Source of the DNA: Orientallactaga sibirica
Lineage: Eukaryota > Chordata > Mammalia > Rodentia > Dipodidae
DNA length: 64,000 nucleotides
Direction: 5' to 3'
Assembly (NCBI GenBank): GCA_036365145.1
Contig: JAEOAD010000034.1
Coordinates: 17,079,501 to 17,143,500 of the forward strand
The notes under the pieces are model-generated. The model did not search any database and was not told the origin of the DNA. It saw only the letters and a list, made by a program, of their open reading frames with translations. Shown piece after piece: positions 12,420 to 23,325 of the stretch. Every line of letters begins with the position of its first letter. The stretch's first letter is position 1. Made by a program: the position numbers and the translations under genes.

Positions 12420-12984
12420 ATTTAATTTTTCTTTTTCTTTTTTTTTTTAATTTCATACATGTATACAGTATGTTTGGATCATATTTACTCACAGTTTTCC
12501 TTTCTTATCTCCCTTCAGCTCCTGCTAAACCCTGTATTCTCTACTAATCTCTGTTTAATTGTAGCCTACTGAATTAATTAGGGTTGCTTGCATGTGGTTG
12601 CGTGAGGGATGATTAACTGGACCATGAGGAATTTACTAGCAGCAACACCAGTGAAGAACATGGCTTCCCCTTCCCAGCAACCATTGCTGACCAATAGTTC
12701 CTTAGGGAGGGATGGGGACTTATGGGCTCCCACCCCATCCATGATTGAGTGTTAACTGGGTCAATATTGTTCAGGAAACCACAGCTACTGTGAGTTCATG
12801 AATATAATGACAATGTCAGGTCTGGAAGACACAATTCACAGCATTTCTCCCTATCTTCTGGCTCTTACAATCTTTCTCTCTCCTCTTTCTCAATATTCCT
12901 TGAGCCTTGGCATAGAGATGTCCATTTATGCCATTTATTGCTGAGTAAGTAATAGCAACTCATTTCTATAACTTTGGCCAGATA
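12420..12984 (-). mobile_element. L1 3' UTR (Lx-like), antisense
   Basis: A T-rich tract at 12427-12450 precedes 'gtatgtttggatcatattta', then '...tggaccatgaggaattta' and 'gccaaccattgctgacc'-type wording. This is the reverse complement pattern of rodent Lx/L1 3' UTRs. The fragment ends where the MaLR LTR starts. Confidence 0.6.
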
Positions 12985-14913
12985 TGCGGTGGTTTAAATG
13001 GCTCCGTAGCCTCAGGTATTTTTGATAAAGCTTCCTGCTGAGTATCCAGAACATAGAGGCCTGCTAGAGGAACATGTCACTGGGGGTAGATCTTGAATCT
13101 AGACTTAAGGTGTTTTCAGAGACAACCCTACCTGCTCATATTGTCTGTTAGTACTTTCTCTGCTGTGGATATAATATGAAGAGAGAGGGCTTCTTCTGCC
13201 CTGATAATGTTCCCACTGGCATCTGTAAGCTTGAAATAAACCCTTTTGTCCCATCCACTGTTTTTCATCAGGTGCTTTCTCCCAGCAATAAGATGGGAGC
13301 TGCAAGGGAAAAAAAAAAATCATACTGAGAAAGGGGTCATTGCTGTGATGATTCTGACCCTGCGTATTTAGTCTTTTGGAACTTGTTTGAGGGAGGAATA
13401 TAGAAGGAACTGGTACTTTGGCTGTAGAAGCCTTGCAGTGTTGTAAGCAGAGTTTGATAAGCTATTCTAATGAGAGTTTGAAAATACTAAGTGCAGAGAG
13501 TATTGTGGTCTGTGAAGTCTTGGTTTATGAAGTTTCAAAATGGAAGAAAAGAACTTCATTAGAACATGGGATAACAGTGGAAAGACTGGCTAAATTCTTT
13601 CCATGCACTGAGAATTGGAACAAAGCTGAGTTTAAAATAATATAATGATGTGCTTTGCAAAAGGTGTAGAACAAAAATATATAAAAGATATACAGTATAA
13701 CAGAGAAAAAACAAACAATTTTGAAGTTGTAGGCAAAGAGACTTGCTTTGATGTTAGCTACATTTGTGAAGGAGATTAAGATCCTTAAAGGTGGGCCAAC
13801 TATTTTGCATTGGGACAATGATAATGATGACCTGGTGGTGAAAATTCAACTCAATGGAAACTATTTTGAAAGAAGGGAGCTTGAAGGAAGACTGGTGAGG
13901 GAGTATACTACTCTTCAAGGTCAAACCGTATTTCCTCTTGGGTTTACAATTTGGCTATGTTGCCCAGCTGCTACATGTTTTGGAAACAGTAAAAATTCAT
14001 GGAATTAAGCCATGAAGTTCACACAGTTCTAGGACCATCTGAGATGTGGTAATGTGAGGCAGGGTTGCTATCCCTGAATGGGGAACTCATATGGCCATTG
14101 TATGGAGCTATAATAATAAACTTGGGATACAATGGAGACCCATGGAACATGGAGATGCTAGGACTGTGGACCTGCTGCCAAGAAAAGCCACTGGCTTAGG
14201 ATGGAGTTTTCCTTGGCTCTGAGCAGCCCAGCTAAAGGGGTGGAATTGGAACCCAGAGACTTTATCATTGGTTATACAGGTCGGAGTTGGAACTACAGAT
14301 GGTTGAAGTTTGTCTGCTGATTATTGATTTTGCACTGATCTGTTATCTCCTTATCACCCCTCCTTTTTACAGTGGGAATGTTTAGTTTCAACCATTATGT
14401 GTTTGAAGTATATAACTTGTATTTTGATTTCACAGGGCTCACAGGTAAGAGACAGTCTTGACTATGAGACTTTGGGCTTTTAAACAGTTTTAAAGTTGGT
14501 GAAAATTTTTGAGGACTTTTGAAGTTGGATGGATTACATTTTGCATTATGAGATGAGCATGGGTCTCTGGGGGTAAGGGTCAGAATGTGATGGCTTGAAA
14601 TTAAATGTCCCCATAGCCTTAGATATTTTTGGTTAACCTTTATTCTTAGTTCCTTGAAGGCATAGACCTGTTGGACAAATCTATCACTGAGTGCTGATCT
14701 TCAGTCCAGCCCTAATATGTGTTCAGAGTCAGCTCTGCCTGTTGATGCTGGCTGTAGTTTCTTTCTCTTTTATCAATGCATGATGAAGTTTACCAACTTC
14801 TTCCATCATAGTGAAGCTTCCTCATGAATCTATAAGCTAAAGTAAACATTTTCCTTCTATCAGCTGGTTTTGGTTAGGTGTTTTATCCCAGCACCCAAAA
14901 TGTAGCCACAACA
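12985..14913 (+). mobile_element. Complete MaLR (ORR1-like) LTR retroelement
   Basis: Two similar LTRs in direct orientation flank a ~1.28 kb internal region: 12985-13304 ('tgcggtggtttaaatggc...') and 14586-14913 ('tgtgatggcttgaaattaaa ... ccacaaca'). Both carry 'gcctcagg/ccttagatatttttg' and a tail with 'aagcttgaaataaac' or 'aagctaaagtaaac' as poly(A)-signal context. MaLRs are non-autonomous ERVL-derived elements. I see no clean target duplication, consistent with age, and the LTRs are clearly diverged from each other. The internal region shares a frame with the element at 49459-51085. Confidence 0.75.
13418..13645 (+). pseudogene. Internal-region reading frame of the MaLR (non-functional relic)
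   Basis: A 75-codon open frame inside the MaLR. Its central part aligns by eye with the frame at 50380-50673 (minus) in the other MaLR: both have a 'Y-S-[ND]-E-S-L-[KR]' motif followed by 'L-S-A-[ED]-S-I' and then 'Y-E-[VL]-S-K'. I know of no function. It may descend from an ERVL gag region, which is inference. It starts and stops inside the element and is not a host gene. Confidence 0.4.
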
Positions 14914-15360
14914 TGTGCATTTCTCATTAACCTCTGCCCACTGCCAAATCAAGCTTCTCTGAACCAGGTTGAGTAGTACTAATCTATGTGCATAAACATA
15001 TTTTTAGAAGGCAGTTTGACATACTGTCCATTTAGCAAAACAACAGTAGTATGTTCTATAATTGGGCCTATGACTTCCTTAGCCATGAGCTTTTGATCGA
15101 TTTTTATAGCACCAGGCATACATTTCCTTCATATTTGCTCCCATCATGCTGGGAGGAAATTTCAGTTTCTGTTAATTTTCAGCTAAACAAGTATCTATCA
15201 TCACAGTTCAAAGTCAAATTTTTATTTGCAGTGATTTATCTACTAGAGATAATTTAGGACATTTTGCACAATAAAAAAAAAAATAATTCCATGACTCTGT
15301 GACTCTGGTTTAGGGACTTGCCTTCATTCAGTCTCTGCTCCTGCCCTCTAGAAAGATGCT
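14914..15360. other. Unique spacer, nothing recognised
   Basis: No SINE or LTR landmarks. A short A run lies at 15272-15284. Confidence 0.4.
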
Positions 15361-15558
15361 GTATGCAGTAAAGTACTTACCTTGCAGAAGAGGACCTGAG
15401 TGTGCTTTTCCATAACCCACACAACATATTTGGCATAGTTCATATTCCTATAATCCCAGCTCTGTGTAGGTAGAGCCAGGAGGATCCCTAGCGTTCCTTG
15501 GCCATCTAGTCTAGTTAGATTGGTGAGTTCCAGTCCATGATAGACCCTGCCCAAAAAA
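15361..15558 (+). mobile_element. B4-like composite SINE
   Basis: 'gcagtaaagtacttaccttg' resembles a tRNA/ID-type left part. It is followed by a 7SL-like right part 'cctataatcccagctctgtg', 'taggtagagccaggagga' and 'gtgagttccagtccatgata'. It ends at the purine microsatellite that probably grew from its A-tail. Confidence 0.55.
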
Positions 15559-15567
15559 AAGAGAGAG

Positions 15568-15606
<39 letters not shown>

Positions 15607-15692
15607 AGAAAGAAAGTAAAAGAAAGAAAAGGAGAAGAGAAGAGAAGAGAAGAGAAGAGAAGAGAAGAGAAGAGAAGAGAAGAGAAGAGAAG
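15559..15692. repeat. Long purine microsatellite: (GAAA)n then (GAAGA)n
   Basis: About 130 bp of pure purine on the + strand: GA, then GAAA units, an interrupted stretch, then AGAGA pentamer units. It probably expanded from the A-tail of the preceding SINE. Four overlapping ORFs here encode Lys/Glu/Arg or Ser/Leu/Phe runs and are artefacts. Confidence 0.95.
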
Positions 15693-15942
15693 ACAAGGAA
15701 AAGCCTGGAGCATGGCAATTATGGTTTTTCTATGGCCTTCATGCATGTATACATACACATCCATAATTAGAATAGGAGAGGTAATGCAGGGACTAAAGAT
15801 GATAGTTAATTCAGATTCTATGTTTTGTCAAATATGTCAATCTTTCTGTGCAATATTTTAAATAAATACACACTTAATTCTTGAATGTTTCAAAGTAATT
15901 CACTTGGATCTTAGCCTGCCAAAGTTTCAGTTCAATGTTTCT

Positions 15943-16577
15943 GTGGTAGACATTCCCATATGTATGATAGATGTTCTCATGTAAAAGCTAGAGGTCCCCA
16001 TGTGTATGTTATTCCTCTTGTATTTGGCAGAAGGACCCCCATGTGTATAGTAGAGGTTTCCATGTGTATGATAGAGGTCCATGTGGATTCTCAAGAGTTT
16101 CCATATGTATGGTAGAGTTCCCCATGTGTATGGTAGAGGCCCCATATGTATGATAGTACACATGTATTAGGTAGAGAGTCCCATGTGTACAGTAGAAGTT
16201 CCCATGTATATGGTAGAGGTGCCCATGTATATGTTAGAGGTCTCCATGTATATGCTATAGATTCCCATGATTATGGTAGAGGGTCCCAATAAGTATGGTA
16301 GAGATTCTCATGTGTATGGTAGAGGGCCTCATGTATATAGTAGATGGTCTCCATATGTATGGTAAAGGGCCCCTAGGTGTGTGGTAGAGGTCCCCATGTG
16401 TATGGCAGAGTGTCTCCATGTGTAAAGTAGATGTTTCCCGTGTATATACTAGAGGTTCCCATATCTATGGTAGAGTTTTCCATGTGTAAGATACGTGTTC
16501 CCATATGTATGATAGAGGTTCCTGTGGGCATGGGAGAGGATCCATTGTATATTGTAGAGATGCCAATGTGTACTATA
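15943..16577. repeat. Diverged minisatellite, unit about 21-22 bp
   Basis: About 29 head-to-tail units near the consensus 'tcccatgtgtatggtagagg'. Units vary by substitutions and 1-2 bp indels, so no two neighbours are identical over long runs. The repeat gives matching frames on both strands (79 codons minus at 15927-16163, 63 codons plus at 16431-16622) because the unit is close to a multiple of three. No SINE or LTR body accounts for it. Confidence 0.93.
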
Positions 16578-17109
16578 AACTATACAAACTATAAGAATCC
16601 AATTGCCACTGTGTTTTTCTGAAGCTGTAGAAGAGGGAATGTTTGTCTCGTAATAGCAGTGAACAACTATAGCTCAGGATGGATTCATAAAAGTCAGCAA
16701 AGAATCCCTATAAAATTTTCACATTCTAACTTTTTCTTCTAAGCTCACAGTCACTCTAAATTCCATGGATACTGATATCTCCAACTCAATGTACTAAACA
16801 ATCAATATTCCAGTTTCTATAGATACCCTTTTTACAATGCCAATATTTACTTGTCTCTAGGATAATAGGTCAAAGATCACTTATTTTCAGTGGCATGTGC
16901 AATTGGGATTGGGTTTCACTTTTAACTGATCTCATAATATAAAATTTTGGAGCTGAGTATATACATATTTTCCAACATTTTGACCAATGAACTAAAATGA
17001 TGTCTGTATAGATAAAAATTCAACCTGAAAATAGTGATGAAGCAAAAAATAAGTTTTAATCCTTTCCCATTTCTGATTCTAATTTAGTGGTTGTTAAATA
17101 TGTCTATTA

Positions 17110-17322
17110 GGGGCTGAGGAGATAGCTTAGTGGTTAAAGCAGTTGCCTGCAAAGCTTAATGACCTAGGCTTGATTCCTAAGTACCCTCTTAAGACAGATG
17201 TACAAGGTGGTGCATGTATCTGGAGTTCGTTTGCAGTGTCTAGAGGTCTTGGTATGTGCATTCCCTCTCTCTCCCTCTCTCTCTTTATCTCTGTCTCCCC
17301 ATATATCAAATAAATAAATAAT
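17110..17322 (+). mobile_element. B2 SINE
   Basis: 'ggggctgaggagatagctta' head, 'gttgcctgcaaagcttaatg', core 'agacagatgtacaaggtgg', TC-rich tail and 'caaataaataaataa'. Flanking 'taaatatgt' on both sides is a probable target duplication. Confidence 0.9.
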
Positions 17323-17344
17323 TTTAAATATGTGCATTACTATC

Positions 17345-17470
17345 TTCTAAGAACATTTTAAAAACCCTGATATCCAAATCACACTCAATCCCAATGAACT
17401 TCCAACATCTAAGGACAGAATTCAGGCACCTGAATTTTCAGCCCCTCCAGGTATTTCCAATTTTTGTTCC
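17345..17470. mobile_element. Possible MER5-like hAT relic
   Basis: 'gcacctgaattttcagcccctccaggtatt' (spread over 17424-17457) resembles the MER5 family centre. It is short and uncertain. Confidence 0.3.
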
Positions 17471-17835
17471 AAAAATAATTAACTAACAATTAACTACACA
17501 AACTAAAACTACAATATTATTATTTATATATTCATTGATTTTCACTTATATATTAGTTTCATTAAGAAATCATATTGTATTTAATGTTGTAAAATATTAT
17601 AATATATAATTTATGTTAGTATGATTAAAAATTAGGATTGAAAATTAGAAATGAGGATAAACAGTAAAGATAAGGAATATGGATATATAATGCTAATGTT
17701 TTCTACATTTTTCAGACTATACATGGTATCTAGTAGAAAATAGCCACTAAATTAGTCACTTGATGCAATTTCCATGTAACAAAGGTAAATTACTTGGAAA
17801 CATAAACCTTTTCACTTTCAAAAAGCAAATATATG

Positions 17836-18511
17836 AATTTTTTTTTAAAAAATTATTGACAACATCTATACTTACATACAAAAACCATGATATTTCCCTC
17901 CCCTCCCCCACCCCATTTAGAACTCCATTCTCCATCATATCCTCTCCCTCTCTCCATTAGTCTCTCTTTTAATTTGATGCCATCATCTTTTTCTTCTGAG
18001 GGTCTTGTGAAGGTATTGCTAGACACTGCAAGGTCATGGATATCAAGGCCAATTTCTGTCTGGACAGTTGCATTGTAAGGAGTCATACCCTTCCTTTGGC
18101 TCTTACATTCCCTCCACCCCCTCCTCCACAATGGACCCTGAGCCTTGGAGGGTGTGACAGAGATGTTTCAGTGCTGGACACTGCTCCATCACTTCTCAGC
18201 ACTATGTTGCCTTTTGGGTCATCCCAGTGGTCATCACCACCTGAAAAGAGAAGCGTCTTGAACTAGAAGTGAGAGTAGCATTAATATGTGAATATGAACA
18301 TTAAGTGTAGTGCTTTCAGGGCAGCTTAGTGAGAATAATATATACATTTAGCCAGAAAAGATCAGGCTTTGTACCCCTAAGGCTCATGACCTCCCCTGCT
18401 GTAGACTTGCTTAGTTTTTTCAGTACCAGGCATGTATTCCCTCCCATAGAGAGGGCCTTGAGTCCAATTATGGAACAGTTGGTTTCCCCAAGAGCAGACA
18501 TGCCACTATTG
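17836..18511 (-). mobile_element. L1 3' UTR, antisense, left part
   Basis: T tract, then 'aaattattgacaacatctat', a C-rich stretch and 'cattccctccaccccctcc'. This is the layout of the other antisense L1 3' ends in the window (55, 29638, 30148). The element is interrupted at 18512-20594 by a MaLR and continues at 20595. Confidence 0.6.
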
Positions 18512-18516
18512 CACCC
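18512..18516. repeat. MaLR target-site duplication, left copy
   Basis: CACCC immediately before the LTR terminus TGTTGCAG. The identical CACCC at 20590-20594 follows the other terminus. Five bases is the usual ERVL/MaLR integrase footprint. Confidence 0.85.
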
Positions 18517-19068
18517 TGTTGCAGTCAGGTTCATATTGCTGGCAGAAATCACCCGACTAGAGCCGGGCGTGGTGGCACATGCCTTTAATCCCAGCACTTG
18601 GGAGGCAGAGGTAGGAGGATTGCCGAGAGTTCGAGGCCACCCTGAGACTACATAGTGAATTCCAGGTCAGCCTGAGCCAGAGTGAGACCTTACCTTGAAA
18701 AACAAAAAAAAAAAAAAAAAAACAAAAAAAAAAAAAAAAAGAAAGAAAGAAATCACCCGACTAAAAGAAGCTTGTGGAAAAAAGAGGTTTATTTTGGCTT
18801 ACAGGCTTGAGGGGGAAGCTCCATGATGGCAGGAAAAAAGATGGCATGAGCAGAGGGTGGACATCACCCTCTGGTCAACATAAGGTGGAAAACAGCAACC
18901 AGAGAGTGTGCCAAACACTGGCAAGGGGAAGCTGGCTATAATACCCATAAACCCGCCCCCAACAATATACCGCTTCCAGGAGGCTTTAATTTCTAAATTG
19001 TCATCAGCTGGAGAGACTAGCATTCAGAACACTTAAGTTTATGGGGACACCTGAATCAATCCACCACA
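18517..19068 (-). repeat. 3' LTR of the MaLR, split by B1
   Basis: Same sequence as 20241-20589 once the B1 at 18560-18747 and its 16 bp target duplicate are removed. It contains 'ggtttattttggcttaca', whose reverse gives the AATAAA poly(A) signal of the LTR. Confidence 0.9.
18560..18747 (+). mobile_element. B1 SINE inserted in the LTR
   Basis: Near-consensus B1 'gccgggcgtggtggcacatg ... gagactacatagtgaattcc' with a long A-rich tail. A perfect 16 bp target duplication, agaaatcacccgacta, lies at 18544-18559 and 18748-18763. It is the youngest layer of the nest. Confidence 0.96.
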
Positions 19069-20240
19069 TTCCAACCCTGGCCCCCATAAACTGATAACCA
19101 TACATGATGTAAAATGCATTGCATTCATGCAACTTTAAATGTCCCCATAGTTTTTATCAATTCCAATGATGTTCATACATCCCCATAATCCAAGGTCTTT
19201 TAGCTGAGCCATAATACCAAAAACATCCCCCCCCAAAAAAAAACCCACAATGACACAGAATAAACATTCACACTGCAAAGAATGGCATTGGGCAAAGCAA
19301 AGAAATATTCAACCAATACAAGATTTAAAACAACCAGGGCAAATGTCATACTCTGTAATTCCAATCCAACAACTAGTTAGTGACAAATCCCCAAGTCTGA
19401 TAATTCTAACCAGCAACAAGTCTCTGGAGTTCCAATTCCACCCCTCCAATTAGGCTACTCACAGTCCTGGAAAACTTCATCCATGGCCAGCAGCTTTCCT
19501 CAGAAGCCATCTCGTGGTCGTGGCATCTCCACTGGGTCTCCATTGCAACCCACAGTCCATCCTCATGGCCCCATGGGATCTCCATGCAGGCATCCAGCAA
19601 ACCTGCTTCACACTGCCCATGGCCATTTCCAAAACACAAGACCACATTACAAACTCAATGACCCTCTATTTCCTGCATTTGTTATACTCCATAATACCAG
19701 GTAGAGTGCCAATTTGTTAATCCAGGGGGGAATAAATCAGACTTTTAATTAATAGGACACTCCAGCATTTAGGCCCCTCCAAAAGAGTCTGCATTATTCC
19801 TGTTGCCCCAGTGCAGATCAGCTGGCCCAATCTCAAAGGTTGTAATCTCTCAACTGCAGCTGAATGGGCAGAGTTCACCCAAAGATTTCATTTTTTTTTC
19901 TGTGCCATATCCCTCTGCTTACATCAGTTCATTTCTACACAGCAACCCTGCACAACTTCTCAGGACACTGGTGTAACAGCAAACTTCTCACACAAACTGC
20001 TAGCCCAGTCCAAGTAAAGCTCTTTCTCACTTTCATAACCCAAACCTCACAGTCCATAGTTCTTACTCCATTATTCAGCTCTGAGCAGAATAGTCCATCA
20101 AGCTATACTTACAGCACTGCAAGGCATCTCTTAGGCCAAGACATGAAGTCCTTCCACATTCCTCTTGAAAATCAGCTCCAAAAGGCCAAAGACACACAGT
20201 CAGGTGTCTAGCAACAACCCCACTCCTGGTACCACTTTAC
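19069..20240 (-). mobile_element. MaLR internal region
   Basis: About 1.17 kb between the LTRs. ORFs on both strands (for example 19864-20211 plus and 19406-19645 minus) are short and mutually overlapping, with no retroviral motif I can see. The stretch next to the 3' LTR reads purine-rich on the minus strand ('ggggccagggttggaa'), as a polypurine tract would. Confidence 0.8.
20216..20234 (-). other. Primer-binding site, tRNA-Leu type
   Basis: The + strand reads aaccccactcctggtacca. To my recollection this equals the 3' end of mammalian tRNA-Leu(UAA) including CCA, so the minus (sense) strand is its exact complement. It lies 6 bp from the 5' LTR edge at 20241. Leu priming is the hallmark of the ERVL group. 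Confidence 0.8.
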
Positions 20241-20589
20241 TGTTGCAGTCAGGTTCACATTGCTGGCAGAAATCACCCGACTAAAAGAAGCTTGTGGAAA
20301 AAAAGAGGTTTATTTTGGCTTACATGATTGAGGGGGGATCTCCATGATGGCAGGAAAAACGATGGCATGAACAAAGGGTGGACATTACCCTCTGGTCAAC
20401 ATAAGATGGACAACAGCAACCGGAGAGTGTGCCAAACACTGGCAAGGGGAAGCTGGCTATAATACCTATAAGCCCACCCCAACAATACACTGCCTCCAGG
20501 AGGCTTTAATTTCTAAATTGCCATCAGCTGGAGAGACTAGCATTCAGAACACTTAAGTTTATGGGGGACACCTGAATCAAACCACCACA
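20241..20589 (-). repeat. 5' LTR of the MaLR
   Basis: Intact 349 bp LTR with TG...CA ends on the minus strand, next to the primer-binding site on its left and CACCC on its right. Confidence 0.9.
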
Positions 20590-20594
20590 CACCC

Positions 20595-21060
20595 GTTCGG
20601 TCATTGGGCCTGTATGGCCAAACTTGAATATTCAGTGTCCACTGTTTTCACTGCTGATGACGTCTGTCTCCCATACAGCTGCATGCAGTGCAGCTTTTTC
20701 CAGCTTTCAGTTGGCTGGTCTACAGGGAGAAGGTTTTCTGCTCAGCACCATCTTGCTTTCTCAGTGACCTTGCCTCTCAGGCAAGAGATGCCTTCAGCAA
20801 TAGGATCTTACCATCTGTTTCTCAAGGGACACCAAGGGCCTTGGCAATAGCCTTTAATGTTTTGGAGGCTACAGGGACCTCCTTAAGCCCATATACAAAA
20901 GAGGCAGCACAGTTGGAAACAGGAACTTGGGAATATGAATCTAAGGCAGTTTTGACACATTCAATGTTTCCCTTCTCCTGAGACACAAGTAAGTTAAATC
21001 TCAGTAAAATCCCGGTTGCATTCTCTGTTTCACTAGTTGGATACCCAGTCACATAGTTTA
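20595..21060 (-). mobile_element. L1 3' UTR, antisense, right part
   Basis: Continuation of the L1 interrupted at 18511 (join CACCC). It holds phrases such as 'tctcaagggacaccaagggc'. The exact right end is uncertain because I recognise no boundary after about 21060. Confidence 0.45.
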
Positions 21061-22069
21061 GTTCAGCCCCTTAAAATGTCTTAGCTAAGCAGTTAACTTC
21101 TTTTGTCTTAGGACCTCCTCTTCTATAATAGAAAACTTCCTGTATGCACTGAAGGAAATAATGCATAGTCCCATCACAGGAATTTGATGCAATTGGTATA
21201 TAAGGGGCTATAACAAAATATTACAAAATGAAATTCCAGAAAAGATTAATGAAATATACATTAGCCATGGAAAACTCTACCTTCAGAAGTCCTCCATGTG
21301 GTATTCACTGCCTTTCCTCCTCCATCTTTATTCTTACCTGCCTGCTACATTTTCTGTTTATTGTCATTTCAGCACTGTCAATGTCACTTTCCATAAATCA
21401 TTTAATAAATTTTATAAAAGGTTTTTATGATATTGTTTCCTTCATTTCACAGGAGAGCCTCAGAAGTCTTAAAACTAAAGTTGATGTTTCAAGGTCACAA
21501 AAATGAAAATTATAAATAAAAACAAAACTTGATTTTATTAAAACAAAACATGAAGTTTAGTGGTGTTGGAATTTGTTTACCAGAGAGTTGTGAATAAACA
21601 AGAATCATAGAGGTCAATCAATAACTCATGCCTCAGTTTCTTCATTGTCAAATTAGAGATAACATTGGTTTTAACGGAAATTAGAAATCTTTAGGAAAAC
21701 ATGGCTTCCAAATGAAAAATAAGATTAGCATGACAGGAAGCATAACAAATTGTTCAAACTGCTGGTTAGACACTCACAATTCTCACAAAACATCATCTTG
21801 AAGTACTAAATGCCAATCAATGAGGATTAAATGGATTGAATTTTCCTTGGAGAAACATGAGTTTTTAAAATGAAAAGGAAACAGACTTGGATTAATGACT
21901 GCTAAGGGTTTTGTACACACAATACTGAGGAAATCAGTCATTTGATAAACTTGCTGCTGGAAATACAAGCATTGAGCTCAGAATCATGGAAGTATGAAAT
22001 ATAAAGTCTGGAAGGAACTACAATGCAAAATATCATAATTCTGAAACCAGATTGTCAGTGCAGTGCAGT

Positions 22070-22070
<1 letters not shown>
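21061..22070. other. Unique AT-rich sequence
   Basis: No recognisable repeat or gene. ORFs at 21228-21506 and 21783-21968 lack motifs. Confidence 0.45.

Positions 22071-22072
<2 letters not shown>

Positions 22073-22102
<30 letters not shown>
22073..22102. repeat. (CA)n microsatellite
   Basis: About 15 AC units. Confidence 0.95.
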
Positions 22103-22105
<3 letters not shown>

Positions 22106-23100
22106 ATCTCTTTTGGAAAAAGAAGGGATTTACCCATTTTATCATAGTATCATAGTTTAGGCCTGTTATGCAGTGCTTAGTCATTTTCAGGCTATTAAAG
22201 TTAGGCATAGTGGATGACACAAACAGCACCACACAAGAATAGAGTTATGCCAGTTGATGAGACTAATTCAATTATGTCAATATATCCATTGACTATATTC
22301 ATCATAAAGTCCTTGACCAAAAGCTTTTCAAGTTATTCTCAGTATTGGGAAGGGTCTTTGAAAACCTTTGGATCTTAACCAATAAACATGGCAGAGGTCT
22401 ATGTGGTAGAATTACCTCTGTCCTCTGTGAGGGTGGTTAACATGGTGCTTGTCTCCAAGGCCACATTGTCTACCCAGCCCTTTAGTCTTGAAGTTCTGTT
22501 TTTCCTTTGCTATTCCCAATGTGAATTGCTGATGACTTCTTTTTTTTTAATTGGATGGCTTCACCTGGCTGCTAGCAGCATTTTTGCTTCCATGAACATG
22601 AGCTGTATCCAGCATCTTCATATTTCTTCCTGTTCTTGACCTTGCAATAACTTTAGTCTTTATTCTCAAAAACTGAATAATTCATTCTACAAAATGTGCA
22701 TATTTATTGACTCTTCAGGGATGTTGGGAGGGACACTCTTGAGATACCACATGAGCAAGATTAGCATATTTTCTGCCCCTGTGAAACCAAAAGTCTAATA
22801 GGAAAGACAGTTGATGAAACAACCCGTTCCCATTAGTGCATTGAGCCATCTTGTGGGAAGGATAAGAGAAGGGCACCTGACATGCTATATTGGAGTCAAA
22901 GAAAGGATTTTGATGAAGGTGAAATTTAATTTAAGACTAGAGGAGAAAGGAAAATTAGAGACAGCAGGAATAGGTGTTCAAGTTAAAAAAAAAAAAAAAG
23001 ACAGCAAACATCTAGGCATGGAGGCCAAGGGAAGTTACTCTCTCTCTTAAATGCAGAAAAGGTAATGATAATCAGTGGAGAGGCATTCAACGAGAGACTT
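22103..23100. other. Unique sequence, no gene recognised
   Basis: An 83-codon ORF at 22388-22639 and a 79-codon ORF at 22811-23050 show no known domain, and the second runs into an A tract at 22985-22999. Confidence 0.45.
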
Positions 23101-23109
23101 GGCTGAAAA

Positions 23110-23260
23110 GGAGGCAAAAGTTTGGGCAGGGAGCAGATCTGTACAGGCCTTGAAATCAGCACTAAGGAATTTATACCTCAAGAGTAAAAAAAAAAAAAAA
23201 AAAAAAAGGCAACTGAAAGGATTTTATGAAGGTCAACTAAGGTGGTGAGAAAAATCATTT
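23110..23260 (+). mobile_element. L2-like relic
   Basis: 'gtacaggccttgaaatcagc ... aaggaatttatacctcaaga' follows the L2 3' wording ('gggccttgtaggcc..aaggactttggatttt'). An A tract at 23188-23207 interrupts it. Confidence 0.35.
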
Positions 23261-23325
23261 GAAAACTTATTCTTGTATTATGAGAACAAAAGAACCTTCC
23301 TTTTTCCCTGCTCTGCAACTGACAG

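Larger units (their letters stand above)
18517..20589 (-). mobile_element. Full-length MaLR (MT/ORR1-like) provirus-like element, antisense
   Basis: LTR-internal-LTR structure read on the minus strand: 5' LTR 20241-20589, internal 19069-20240, 3' LTR 18517-19068 (split by a B1). Minus-strand LTR termini are TGTGGTGGTTTGATTCAGG... and ...GACTGCAACA, a proper TG...CA pair. CACCC target duplications flank the whole. By eye the two LTRs differ at about 20 positions over ~348 bp, so the insertion is not very recent. No pol or envelope coding region is present, as expected for a non-autonomous MaLR. Confidence 0.9.

Noticed and set aside
15348..15770. Overlapping ORFs of 61-138 codons on both strands
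   Set aside because: They are translations of the GAAA/GAAGA microsatellite (Ser/Leu/Phe or Lys/Glu/Arg runs) plus a SINE.
15943..16577. CRISPR-like regular repeat pattern
   Set aside because: The units are contiguous, diverged and have no unique spacers, and the DNA is mammalian. It is a minisatellite.
19483..20211. Several ORFs of 60-115 codons on the + strand
   Set aside because: All are within the MaLR internal region on the antisense strand of the element and overlap each other.
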